Shown one piece after another: positions 20,135 to 31,840 of a stretch of 64,000 nt of DNA (position 1 is the stretch's first letter; each line of letters begins with the position of its first letter). Below the pieces are notes generated by a model. It saw only the letters and a list, made by a program, of their open reading frames with translations. It did not search any database and was not told where the DNA came from. This DNA is from Elymus sibiricus. Lineage: Eukaryota; Streptophyta; Magnoliopsida; Poales; Poaceae. The stretch spans positions 185,190,936-185,254,935 of the forward strand of contig CM077676.1 in assembly GCA_039707655.1 (NCBI GenBank), in the 5' to 3' direction. Position numbers and translations under genes: made by a program.

Positions 20135-21692
20135 TGCTACTTGTAGTCTGCGTTGGTATTTCTCCGAAGAGGAGAGGATGATGCAGTACAGTAGAGATAA
20201 GTATTTCCCTCAGTTAAGAACCAAGGTTATCAATATAGTAGGAGTACCAAGAAAAATTCCATTAAGCGCACCTGCACACACAAGAGCAAACACTTGCACC
20301 CAACGCAAATAAGAGGGTTGTCAATCCTCCTAGCGGTTATTTGCAAAGATTAAATCTTATCAAGGTAAATAAATAAACTAAACTACTAATTAAAATAAAA
20401 GCAAATAAATTGTAGCAAGGTATTTTTAGGTTTTTTATATAATAAAGATTGACCCGGGGACCATAGTTTTCACTAGAGGCTTCTCTCTTGAGCACATAAA
20501 CATACGGTGGGTAAACAAATTACTGTTGGCCAATTGATAGAAAAGCAAATAATTATGACGGATTCATGGCAATGATCATGTATATAGGCATCATGTCCGA
20601 GACAAGTAGACCGACTCCTGCCTGCATCTACTACTATTACTCCACCCATCGACCGCTATCCAGCATGCATCTAGGGTATTAAGTATGAAACAGAGTAACG
20701 CCTTAAGCAAGATGACATGATGTAGATAAGACAAATTCAAGCAATATGAATAAACCCCATCTTTTTATCCTTAATGGCAACAATACAAATACGTGCCATG
20801 TCCCTTTCTGTCACATGGATTGAGCACCGCAAGATTAAACCCATCACAAAGCACCTCTCCCATTGCAAGATAAATCAATCTAGTAGGCTAAACTAAACCG
20901 ATAGATTGGAGAGAAATACAAAGCTATAACAATCATGCATAAAAGATTTCAGAGAAGACTCAAATATTTCCCATGAATAATCTAATCATAAACTCACAAT
21001 TCATCGGATCCCAACAAACACACCGAAAAAGAAGATTACATCGGATAGAACTCCAAGAACATGGAGGAGAACATTGTATTGAAGATCAAAGAGAGAGAAG
21101 AAGCCATCTAGCTACTAGCTATGGACCCGTAGGTCTGTGGTAAACTACTCACACATCATCGGAAGGGCAGCAAGGTTGATGTCGAAGCCCTCCGTGATTG
21201 ATTCCCCCTCCGGCAGAGTACCAGAAAAGGCCTCCAGATGGGATCGCGGAAGAACAGAGGCTTGCGGCGGCGGAAATGTTTTCTCTTCTGGCTCTCTGGG
21301 GGTTTCCCAATATTTGTGAATTTATAGAAGTGGGATTAGGTCAAACGGAGTCACGTGGGCCCGACAAGGTACCACGGCGCCCCCCTGGGGCACGCCCTAG
21401 TGCCTTGTGAAGCCTCTGTGAGGCTTTTGGCCTCCTCCCGAAGCTTCCCAGGTTTCTTTTGTCCAGAAAAAAAATCTCCAAAAAGTTTCATGGCATTTGG
21501 ACTTCATTTGGTACTGTTTCTCTTAAAAGCCAAAAACAATTAGAAAACTGCAACTGGCACTAGGCACTGGGTTAACAGGTTAGTGCCAAAAAATGATATA
21601 TAATTGCATACAATTGCATATAAAAACATCCAAGATTGATACTATAATAGCATGGAACATTCAAAAATTACAGATACATTGGAGACGTATCA
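20135..21692 (-). repeat. 5' LTR of the Athila-like array
   Basis: 1558 bp, closely similar to 2105-3660. The minus strand starts TGATACGTCTCC at 21692. The 19 bases to its right are Tat pol, so this is where the array enters the plus-strand Tat element. The array's other end is off the window. Confidence 0.85.
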
Positions 21693-21711
21693 TCTGGCTG
21701 CGTTGAGTAGG
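21693..21711 (+). pseudogene. 19-bp sliver of the plus-strand Tat pol
   Basis: TCTGGCTGCGTTGAGTAGG encodes LAALSR of the RT/RNase H region and continues at 40037 (TTCATTTCAAAATC, FISK). It matches AALSRFIS in the minus-strand Tat pol near 12240. Its last five bases (21707-21711) are the GTAGG duplication of the next insertion. Confidence 0.8.
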
Positions 21712-23275
21712 TGCTACTTGTAGCTTGCGTTGGTATTATCCCTGAAGAAGAAGGGATGATGCAGCACAGTAGAGGTAAGTATTTCCCTCAGTTATGAAAC
21801 CAACGTTATCAATCCAGTAGGAGAACCACGCAACACCTCGTTAGCAGTACCTGCACACAAACAACAAATCCTTGCACCCAACGCAAACAAGGGGTTGTCA
21901 ATCCCTCGGCGGTTAATTGCAAGATTAAATTGTATGTGATAGATAGATAGATTGAAACAAAAATACAAAATAAAATAAATAAAGAAAAAGTGCAGCAATT
22001 TTTTTAGGGTTTTAGTAATTTGATTTAGATAGACCCGGGGGCCATAGTTTTCACTAGAGGCTTCTCTCAAGAAAATAGCATACGGTGGGTAGACAAATTA
22101 CTGTTGGGAAATTGATAGAAAAGAAAATAATCATGACGATATCCAAGGCAATGATCATGTATATAGGCATCATGTCCGAGACAAGTAGACCGACTCCTGC
22201 CTGCATCTACTACTATTACTCCACACATCGACCGCTATCCAGCATGCATCTAGTGTATTAAGTCCATAAGAACGGAGTAACGCCTTAAGAAAGATGACAT
22301 GATGTAGACAAGATAAACTCATGCATGAATAAACCCCATCTTTTTACCCTTAATAGCAACGATACATACGTGTCATGTCCCTTTCTGTCACTGGGATTGA
22401 GCACCGCAAGACCGAACCCATTACAAAGCACCTCTTCCCATGGCAAGATAAATCAATCTAGTTGGCCAAACCAAATCAATAGATCGGAGAAGAAATACGA
22501 AGCTATAATAATCATGCATAAAAGAGATCAGAGAAGACTCAAATAATATTCATGGATAATCTGATCATAAACTCACAATTCATCGGATCCCAACAAACAC
22601 ACCGCAACAAGTGATTACATCGGATAGAACTCCAAGAACATCGAGGAGAACATTGTATTGAAGATCAAAAAGAGAGAAGAAGCCATCTAGCTACTAACTA
22701 CGGACCTGAAGGTCTGTGGTAAACTACTCACGCATCATCGAAAGGGCTGCAACGTTGATGTAGAGCCCCTCCGTGATCGATTCCCCCTCCGGCAAAGTAC
22801 CGGAGAAGGCCTCTAGATGGGATCTCTCGAGAACAGAAACTTGCGGCGGCGGAAAAAGTATTTCGTGTACTCCCCTGTGAGTTTTTGATTTTTTTGGGAA
22901 TTTATAGTGGTGGAATTAGGTCAAACGGAGCTGAGGTGGGCCCACGAGGCACCAGGGTGCACCTGCCCCCCCAGGCGTGCCCTTGTGGCTCGTGGCCACC
23001 TCCTCTGGCGTCTGGTCTTCTCCCGAAGCTTCTAGTGTTTATCTTGTCCAGAAAAAAATCTCCAAAAAGTTTCGTGGCATTTGGACTTCGTTTGGTATTG
23101 ATTTTCTGTAAAACCAAAAACAGGCAGAAAACAGCAACTGGCACTGGGCACTAAGTTAGTAGGCTAGTCCCAAAAAATGATATATAATTGCTGTAAATGT
23201 ATATAAAAACATCCAAGATTGATAATATAACAGCATGGAACAATAAAAAATTATAGATACGTTGGAGACGTATCA
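21712..23275 (-). repeat. 3' LTR of the Athila-like element
   Basis: 1564 bp. The minus-strand start TGATACGTCTCC is at 23275, directly after the polypurine tract (23276-23289) and the CTCGAGGACGAG hairpin (23298-23309). Confidence 0.9.
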
Positions 23276-24600
23276 GCATCCCCAAGCTTAATTCCTTCTC
23301 GTCCTCGAGTAGGTAAATGATAAAAACAGAATTTTTGATGTGGAATGCTGCCTATCATATCATACATTCTTTTCTTTTATAGGATGGACATTGGACTTGA
23401 ATGATTCAAAGCAATAGTCTATAATTTGACATTAAGATATAAATACTCAAGCATGCTAAGAAGCAACCATGTCTTTCAAAATATCAACGCTAAAGAAAGT
23501 TATCCCTAGCCCATTATGCTCAATCATTGATCCATTCATGAAACACATTCAAGTATTAGCTACATCCAATGCACAAGTATGACAATAATGCTCTCTAGTT
23601 GGTGCTTTTGTAAGAGAAGATGGAGACTCAAATAAAAATAAAAATTGCATAAAAGTAAATAGACAGGCCCTTCGCAGAGGGAAGCAGAGATTTGTCAAAT
23701 GTGCCAGAGCTCAAAGCTGAAATTAAAGAGATAAAATATTTTGACAGGCATGCTTTTCCTGTCAACGAAAACGACCGAGAATTCCCAATATTTTCCATGC
23801 TAGATACATTATAGGCGGTTCCCAAATAGAAAGTAAAGTTTATTTCCTTTCCACCATTCTTTCACAATCCATGGCTAGCCGTATCCACGGGTACCCTCCA
23901 TACCAACACTTTCCAAGGAATTTTGTTGTTATTAATTTTTGATTCATTGTGGGACTGGGCATCCCTTTTACCAACCACTCTCTCGTGCAATGACAAGTGA
24001 ATAAACACTCATCGTGAGAATAACACACCTAGCATGGAAAATAATGGCCACCCCCTGCCGCTTCATGAGCGGTATGGGCACACAAAACGGAAAAATTATT
24101 TTGAAATTTAGAGTTGGCACATGCAAATTTACTTAGAACGGCATGGCAATACAGCATATAGGTAGATATAGTGGACTCATTTGGCACAACTTGGGTTTAA
24201 GGATTTTGGATGCACAAGCAGTATTTTCGCTTAGTACAAATGAAAGCTAGCAAATAGATTGAGAAGCAACCAACCAAAAAACGAAAACGGTCATAAACAT
24301 GCATTGAACATAACTAACACCGAATAATGCACCATAAGTAGGATATAATTTTGTTGCATAACTATTGACTTGATGTGCATGCATAGGGAATCACAAACCT
24401 TAACACTAATATTCTTACTAAATCACAATTACTCACTAACATGACTCACATATTATCATTTCCATATCGCAAAACTATTGCAACGAATCACACTTATCAT
24501 ATCCAATGATCTATATGAAAGTTTTTATTATATCCCTCTTGAATATTCATCACTTTGGGACCAAATTCATATCTTGTGCAAATTACCGTTACTATTATCA

Positions 24601-24881
24601 ACTCTCAAAAAGATATAAGTGAAGCATGAGAGTGCAAATATTTCTTCAAAATTTCAATCTTATCAATTCTCAAAATAATATAAGTGAAGCATGAGAATTC
24701 ATTTCTTCAAAATATCAATCTTATCAACTCTCAAAATAATATAAGTGAAGCATGAGAGTTTATTTCTTCAAAATTTTAATCTTATCAACTCTCAAAATAA
24801 TATAAGTGAAGCATGAGAGTTCATTTCTTCAAAATATAGCCACCACCGTGCTCAAAAGGATTTAAGTGAAGCACTAGAGCA
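24601..24881 (-). repeat. Array of five hairpins with conserved loop
   Basis: Stems: ACTCTCA/TGAGAGT (24601-24607/24627-24633), AATTCTCA/TGAGAATT (24665-24672/24692-24699), AACTCTCA/TGAGAGTT (24726-24733/24753-24760), AACTCTCA/TGAGAGTT (24787-24794/24814-24821) and TGCTC/GAGCA (24849-24853/24877-24881). Every loop contains TAAGTGAAGCA. The second stem differs from the third by a paired C-to-T and G-to-A change that keeps pairing. The three central units repeat every 61 bp. A sixth core at 24900-24912 has almost no stem. Confidence 0.8.
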
Positions 24882-25794
24882 ACTGCCTAGCTCAAAAAAT
24901 TTAAGTGAAGCACATAGAGTATTCTAACAAATGATGATAAACGTGTGGCTCTCTCAAGATAGGTGTGTTCAGCAAGGATGATTGTGACAAACTAAAAAGC
25001 AAACAAAGCAAAGACTCATATAATACAAGACCCTCCAAGTAAAACACATATCATGTGATGAATAAAAATATAGCTCCAAGTAAAATTACCGATGGTTGGT
25101 AGAAGAAAGAGGGGATGCCTTCCGGGGCATCCCCAAGCGTAGACGCTTGAGTCTTCCTTGAATATTACCTTGGGGTGCCTCGGGCATCCCCAAGCTTAGG
25201 CTCTTGCCACTCCTTATTCCTTCATCCATCGTGATCTCACCCAAAACTTGAAAACTTCAATCACACAAAACTCAACAAAACCTTCGTGGGATCTGTTAGT
25301 ATAACAAAATAAATCACTACTTTAAGTACTATTGCAAACCCATTCATATTTTATTTTTGCATTATACCTACTGTACTCTAACTTCACCATGGCTTATACC
25401 CCCCGATACAATCCATAGATTCATCAAAACAAGCAAGTAGTGCATCAAAAACAGAATCTGTCAAAAACAGAACAGTCTGTAGCAATCTATTTAAAAGCCA
25501 TACTTCTGTAACTCCAAAAATTCTGAAAAATTAGGACAACGTGGGAAATTCATATACAAATACTGTGTAAACATTTCAGATTTATTTGAAGCTCCAGTAC
25601 AGAAAACAAATTCCAGCACTGGACGCAAAACTTTCTGTTTTCCAAACAGCATCAATTATACTATCTTCCAAATGATCCTAAAGGTATTACTTGGCACAAA
25701 CACTAATTAAAAACACAAAAACACAATAATACCAGTAGCATAATTGTGAAAACACACAATAACAGAAACAAAAGTTAAAAATTTATTTTATTCA

Positions 25795-25810
25795 TTGGGT
25801 TGCCTCCCAA
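25795..25810 (-). other. Stem-loop after the ORF stop
   Basis: TTGGG/CCCAA with a six-base loop, as at 1139-1154, although the upstream coding sequence here is gag-protease and not the unknown ORF. Confidence 0.5.
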
Positions 25811-25855
25811 CAAGCGCTATTGTTTTATGCCCCTAGCTAGGTATAATGCATAGTT

Positions 25856-26902
25856 TCAAGTATTGTCATCTTTCAAGTTGATTCCATAAGTGGCCCTCAT
25901 AATTGATTCATATGGTGCTTTAATTCTTTTCCTAGGGAAATGCTCCATACCCTTTTTTAATGGAAATTGAAATTTTATATTCCCTTCTTTCATATCAATA
26001 ACGGCACCTATGGTTCGTAAGAACGGTCTACCGTTGAAATTACTTCTATAAGCATTATTATTAAAATTGTTTCGCGAGACAAAATTCACATCTACGGGAT
26101 CATTATTTTGCTCAATCAAAGTAGACAATGGCACATCATTAGGATCAATATGAGCATTTTTACTAGCAACCAATTTCATAAGCGCATCAACTTTATCACT
26201 CAAAGTACTAATTTCTTCAATTGAATTCACCTTTTTACTAGTAGGAGCTCTTTCAGTATGCCATTGTGAATAATTTGCCATAATATTATCAAGCAATTTA
26301 GTAGCTTCTCCCAAAGTAATTTCCATAAAAGTACCACCCGCGGCGGAATCTAAAAGATTTCTAGAAACAAAATTCAATCCCGCATAAAAACTTTGTATGA
26401 TCATCCATAAATTTAAACCATGAGTAGGGCAATTTCTTATCATTAATTCCATCCTCTCCCAAGATTGGGCAACATGTTCATGATCAAGTTGCTTGAAATT
26501 CATAATTTGATTTCTAAGAGAAATAATTTTCGCGGGAGGAAAATACTTAGTAATAAAAGCATCTTTACACATATCCCAAGAATCGATACTATTTCATGGT
26601 AAAGATGAAAACCAAATTTTTGCACGATGCCGCAATGAGAATGGGAATAATTTTAATTTCACAATATCATTATCCACATCTTTTTTCTTTTGCATGTCAC
26701 ACAATTCTACGAAAGTGTTAAGATGGGATGCAGCATCTTCATTAGGACTACCAGAAAATTGTTCTTTAATAACAAGATTTAACAAAGAGGCATTAATATC
26801 ATAAGTCTCCGCACTAGCGGCGGGAGGAGCAATCGGAGTACTAATAAAATCATAATTATTAGTATTGGAAAAATCACACAATTTTGTATTTTCTTGAGAC
26901 AT
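25856..26902 (-). pseudogene. Athila-type gag fused to a protease remnant
   Basis: The gag start is ATG 26900-26902 (MSQENTKLCDF). The retrotransposon gag domain follows (HLNTFVELCDMQKK, KLFPFSLRHRAKIWFSSLP, FYAGLNFVSRNLLDSAAGG), typical of Athila gag. TGA at 26594-26596, likely from CGA by CpG decay, interrupts it. After NNAYRSNFN the frame jumps straight into GRPFLRTIGAVID, the end of an Athila protease. The gag C-terminus and protease active site are therefore deleted. The end DDNT-stop precedes NYALYLARG, matching the tail of the unknown ORF at 1161. It could still be packaged by helpers, but makes no enzymes. Confidence 0.8.
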
Positions 26903-27080
26903 CGTGACTACGCAAACAAGATAACAAGCAAGCAAACAAGAAAAAGGCAAACGGAAAATATTTTTGTATTTTTGTAAAAAAAAATTAGAAGTGGGGGAGA
27001 TGAAAACGAGAGGCAAATAAATTAAATGCAAGGAGATGAGAGTTTATGCAAAGGTACTTGATAGATGTTGATGATGTCTG

Positions 27081-27098
27081 CCCGGTAACGGCGCCAGA
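27081..27098 (-). other. Primer-binding region of the Athila-like element
   Basis: The minus strand reads TCTGGCGCCGTTACCGGG, ten bases from the LTR end at 27108. Confidence 0.65.
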
Positions 27099-27107
27099 AA
27101 TTCTTCC

Positions 27108-28101
27108 TGCTACTTGTAGCTTGCGTTGGTATTATCCCCGAAGAGGAAGGGATGATGCAGTACAGTAGAGGTAAGTATTTCCCTCAGTTATGAAACCAAG
27201 GTCATCAATCCAGTTGGAGAACCACACAACACCTCGTTAGCAGTACCTGCACACAAACAACAAATCCTTGCACCCAACGCAAACAAGGGGTTGTCAATCC
27301 CTCGGCGGTTAATTGCAAGATTAAATTGTATGTGATAGATGGATAGATTGAAACAAAAATACAAAATAAAATAAATAAAGAAAAAGTGCAGCAATATTTT
27401 TAGGGTTTTAGTAATTTGATTTAGATAGACCCGGGGGCCATAGTTTTCAGTAGAGGCTTCTCTCAAGAAAATAGCATACGGTGGGTAGACAAATTACTGT
27501 TGGGCAATTGATAGAAAAGAAAATAATCATGATGATATCCAAGGCAATGATCATGTATATAGACATCACGTCCGAGACAAGTAGACCGACTCCTGCCTGC
27601 ATGTACTACTATTACTCCACACATCGGCCGCTATCCAGCATGCATCTAGTGTATTAAGTCCATAAGAACGGAGTAATGCCTTAGCAAGATGACATGATGT
27701 AGACAAGATAAACTCACGCATGAATAAACCCCATCTTTTTACCCTTAATAGCTACGATACATACGTGTCATGTCCCTTTCTGTCACTGGGATTGAGCACC
27801 GCAAGATCGAACCCATTACAAAGCACCTCTTCCCATGGCAAGATAAATCAATCTAGTTGGCCAAACCAAATCAATAGATCGGAGAAGAAATACGAAGCTA
27901 TAATAATCATGCATAAAAGAGATCAGACAAGACTCAAATAATATTCATGGATAATCTGATCATAAACTCACAATTCATCGGATCCCAACAAACACACCGC
28001 AAAAAGTGATTACATCGGATAGAACTCCAAGAACATCGAGGAGAACATTGTATTGAAGATCAAAAAGAGAGAAGAAGCCATCTAGCTACTAACTATGGAC
28101 C
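27108..28101 (-). repeat. 5' LTR of the Athila-like element, left part
   Basis: This is 994 bp of the LTR. It continues at 39462 after the nested element. The break is at GGACC, which is duplicated (28097-28101 and 39457-39461). The other LTR reads through this point without a break (near 22700). Confidence 0.9.
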
Positions 28102-29765
28102 TATAACACCCGATTTTTGGCCCTTTCTTTTTCTTTTGGATTTCTTCGAATTTTTATTTGGAATTTCTTTTTCCATGGCTATGTGGTCTTGAAATCTGGG
28201 GAGATCTTCTCTTCTGCCTCTCCCAAGTGGCCTGTCACTCCCAAATCTTTCCTAAGACCATGTCATTTCCATCTTAGCCCAACCCCAATATTTATTTCTT
28301 GGGAATATTCCTTTTTCTATTAAAAGGAATAACCCTGTTAACTCTAGGTTGTGAAGCAACCTATATTTCTGTCATTCCAAAAAAATTCCCATAAATTCTT
28401 GGGATCATATCTCCCACTAATATTCCAAAACCCATCCTTGCCTAGTTCAAAAATAATTCAGGAATATTCATTTCCTATTATGTCCAGTATGGCACTTTGT
28501 GAAGGAAGTGCTATTTATCTTTTCTTGATTGCCCTCAAAAATTTTGGGCACTCTTTCCTATCCAAATAATTGCCACATGCCAAAACTCAGCTTCATTTGC
28601 CTAGTAAATATTCCTCAGCAAATTCCCAAAGTTTCTGACCAGAGAGAAGCTTTGTGAAGGAAGTACTGGCTAGGCTAATCCAAATGAGTTGAAATTTTGG
28701 TAGATCATTCATATGATCAAATAATGACTCTCCACCAATTTTCAGCTTCATCTAACTATCTATGTGAGCACACCTTCAAATCTTGGTTTCTGGTCACAAT
28801 TTCAGTTTGTGAAGTAACTATATTTGATAATGCTTCAAAAATTCTGAAATTAATCCAGGACCTAAGTATCCCTATATCGTTTGAGCATGCCAAAATTAAC
28901 ATCATTTTGCCAAGCCATTTTCCTCAAAAAATTCCCCCAAAGATTCTGTCCAGCAGAAAGCATTGTCAAGGAAGTACCATTTTTATTCATCCAAATGGTA
29001 TGAAATTTTTATGGTGCCTTCATATGCCCAAATGATCATACTCCACCAATTTTCAGCCCAATACAATCACCCATGTGAGTGCTACTTCATGATCAAGTTT
29101 CTGGACCAGTTTTTGCAGTTGTAAAGCAACTATGTTAAATACTGGTCCAAATCTTTTCAAAATCCACAGGATCGTAGTCCTTCCTACCCTAAGCCTCTGT
29201 GACATCCTGGTTAACCCTTATCCCATCCCATTTGACCGCAACTTCATGATCTAGTTTGGTACAACAAACTGTAGCTGATCCATCCCATCAACTCATAGTC
29301 TCTTTGGCCGAACCATCACATCAATGGGACTGTAGGATGGAGGGACAACACGTTTGACACCTTTTTCCAGGCATACGTGCCCTCCTCTCGCCAACGCACG
29401 CGGTGACCACACGGGATGGCATGCGGTTGGTGCGCTCTGGGCGTCGTCTAGCCCCGGGCACTGCCCTCCCGGCCGCTCTCGCTCGTCTCACCTTGTCCAC
29501 CGCGTCGCCCACAGTCCCCCGCGTCCGCTCATGTCCGGGCCCCCTCCTCCTTCGCTCTCCTCGTGCCACAGCAGCCCCGGCCGTGTGCGCACAGTGGCCG
29601 AGTGGCCGACCGGACTTCCTCCTCCCCGCGCTTGCCGTCGCTGGCCTCCTCTAGCACTCCACTAGCCCGCTCTAGTCACCGTCTGAGCCAGCCCGCATGC
29701 GCATGCGTACGCGGTCGCATTAGAGCGTGGCGCACGCGGCGCCATGGCCATGGCTTTGCCAAGGC

Positions 29766-29773
29766 TATATAAG
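29766..29773 (+). promoter_or_regulatory. LTR promoter TATA box
   Basis: TATATAAG in a GC-rich context, repeated at 36751-36758 in the other LTR. It probably marks the U3/R boundary. Confidence 0.55.
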
Positions 29774-30983
29774 CCCTTCCCCGAGACCTCCGAGCACACC
29801 AACATCCTCTCCTATCTCCCTTAGCCCTCCTAGACCACTCCAACAAGCCTCGGAGCCCTCCATTCTCCCCCACGGCCACCATGGCCGCCGTGGCTGCCCT
29901 CTAAAATTCATGCACACCGGAGCTCCTCCCCTCCTCATTCCACCGCCAGAGGACCTCCAGAGCCCGGCTAGCCTCCCCACCTCCTCGTTTCGTCGCCGGG
30001 GCACCCGTGGCCGCGTTCCCATATTCGGTCGACGGCCCCGTCCGCGGGAGCGTGAGCCGCCGCCACTCTGTTCCTCCTCGGCGGTCGAGATTGGGCAAGG
30101 TGGGCGCGGCGTCTCTTCCCGAGCCCGCCGGTGGCCGGACTTCGGCCGGAGGCGGCCGGTGGCGTCAGGGCCGGCGACGGCCGTGCCCAGCATCGCCTCC
30201 TCTGTCTTCCATCGAGAGGAAGGAGACGACCAAGCCAGGCGGGTCCCACCTCCCCACGGGTCCCACTCGTCAGCCTAACAACGGCGTTGACTCTGGGCCC
30301 GCGTATTTTTAAATGGAAAAGTATTCGGTGGAATACGCTTTCCTCTGAAGAAAACGTATTCCTCTGCAGCTTCAGGGTGAAATGCGTTTCTCAGTAGAGA
30401 AAGCGTATTCTTTAAAATGCGCTTTCTGTTTTAACCGGAGGCCGAAACCCTTAATTTGCGGACGTTCGTCCGTTAGCAGCAGAAATGAATATTTTTATTT
30501 AATTTTTTGCCTAACGAACGAACGGCCGTATCTCTGCAACCGTGAATCCGATTCAGGTGATTCCAACGCCCGCAGTCTCAGTTCGGCGAGCCCGTTCCGA
30601 TGGTATCATTTTCATGAGGTTGTCATACTGTGAAAATGACCATTTTGCCCTTGCCCTTAAAACAGCTCCGCCGAGAGGAAGGTTGTGCACTGGCGCTACC
30701 CTGGCCCGGTAGGCAGTCATAACCTTGAAGGCCCGATTTGTATGGATATCCGAGGTCCCCGTTTGGGATGATGTTTATGTTTGGCCACGACGGTGGCGGC
30801 CACAGAGGTGGCGGATGTCACAAGTTGGCATCGGGGTCACCCAGGACATAGCCCAAAGGGGAGTTTGTCGGAGTGGCCGGGAGAGTGTCATGCAATAGAT
30901 TGGTTTTGTCGGAATGTCGTTGGTCCACCCGAATGGGAGCACGAGGCCATGAGTTCCGTAGTATGGGTACAGTGTACTAACCT

Positions 30984-31035
30984 CTGCAGAGTGTATAATC
31001 TATCGATAGCCGTGTCCTCGGTCATGGACACAGTT
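30984..31035 (+). promoter_or_regulatory. Palindromic LTR module
   Basis: Three palindromes sit in about 50 bases: CTCTGCAGAG, CTATCGATAG (31000-31009) and GTGTCC/GGACAC. The same ordered module is in the LTRs at 45735-45790, 53553-53610 and, reversed, 57810-57860. GAGTAC-N7-GTACTC follows at 31440-31458. Function unknown. Confidence 0.5.
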
Positions 31036-31824
31036 CATAGTAGGTCACACTATGGGTCAACAGAAATAATAACCTGAATAATAACAACCCCGGTTCGATG
31101 AGAAAAGAAGTTGGTTGATCTTTATGTGGTCACAAGATGATCACGATGGTATTCTTGATGATGGTTGAGCATGAGGTGATCGTGTGATGATCACGACGGT
31201 AAGAAAGATTGATTTCTAAGGTGGTTACGAGATAACCTCCGAGCAGAGTAAGTTGGTCCATGAGAGCTTAAATGTCAACCCCCTTGCATGCAACTGCTAG
31301 TATCATCATGTTCATATCATGAATTATATGTACATGCCATGCTCATGTTGCTCTAGTAGTATCGTGCTCATCCTTAATGTTTAACTTGTAAATGCCATGC
31401 TGTTGTTTGTCTTGATTGCTTTGGTTGCTGTGAGCTTGCGAGTACATTCAAAGTACTCACCTGGCGTGTCATGCCAGATTGCAGTTCATGCTGTGATTGC
31501 TTACTTGTCGAGGATCCCGAGTTGGCGAACTAGGATACGTCCTAGCTAGAGTCCCTGCGGAGTGGAGTCCATCGCCGTCATCGTTGTTCCGCTGCTAGAA
31601 GTTATTCCGCTACGAGTTGTTCCGCTGCTAGCATAGAGCTACCTTAGCAGGCGAAGTATCGCCGTGCCCCTATAACCTTTGTAATATCGGACCCTTGTAC
31701 CCGTATTACTTGTAATAAAGAGCTGATTTGTTCTATGCCAAGCAGTGCCGTATTCCAGAAGACTTGATCTCTGGGCTGGAATGCGGGGTGTTCCGGTCTC
31801 TCTGAGCCGGGGTGCCACAGCGAT

Positions 31825-31840
31825 TGGAATCAGAGCAGGT
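31825..31840 (+). other. Primer-binding site of the LARD-like element
   Basis: TGGAATCAGAGCAGG, five bases after the LTR end. It differs by one base from the common TGGTATCAGAGC initiator-Met primer-binding sequence. Confidence 0.7.

Larger units (their letters stand above)
28102..31819 (+). repeat. 5' LTR of the LARD-like element (internally deleted)
   Basis: 3718 bp, against 4371 bp for the 3' LTR. The missing ~655 bp corresponds to 37653-38313 and is bounded by short GAGG repeats, as in illegitimate recombination. The TATA box is TATATAAG at 29766-29773, before a GC-rich transcribed region. AATAAA lies at 31714-31719. The first dinucleotide is TA instead of TG. Confidence 0.9.

Noticed and set aside
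24601..24930. CRISPR-like array of evenly spaced repeats
   Set aside because: Only about six units, the spacers are as conserved as the repeats, each unit is a hairpin of the transposon's noncoding region, and the genome is a plant.
29354..30312. Several long overlapping frames on both strands in the GC-rich part of the LARD-like LTR, including a 168-codon frame starting at 36866 in the partner LTR with strong start context
   Set aside because: The frame in the 5' LTR copy stops after seven codons (MAAVAAL) although the LTRs are otherwise near-identical. High GC alone lengthens frames on both strands. No domain is recognisable.
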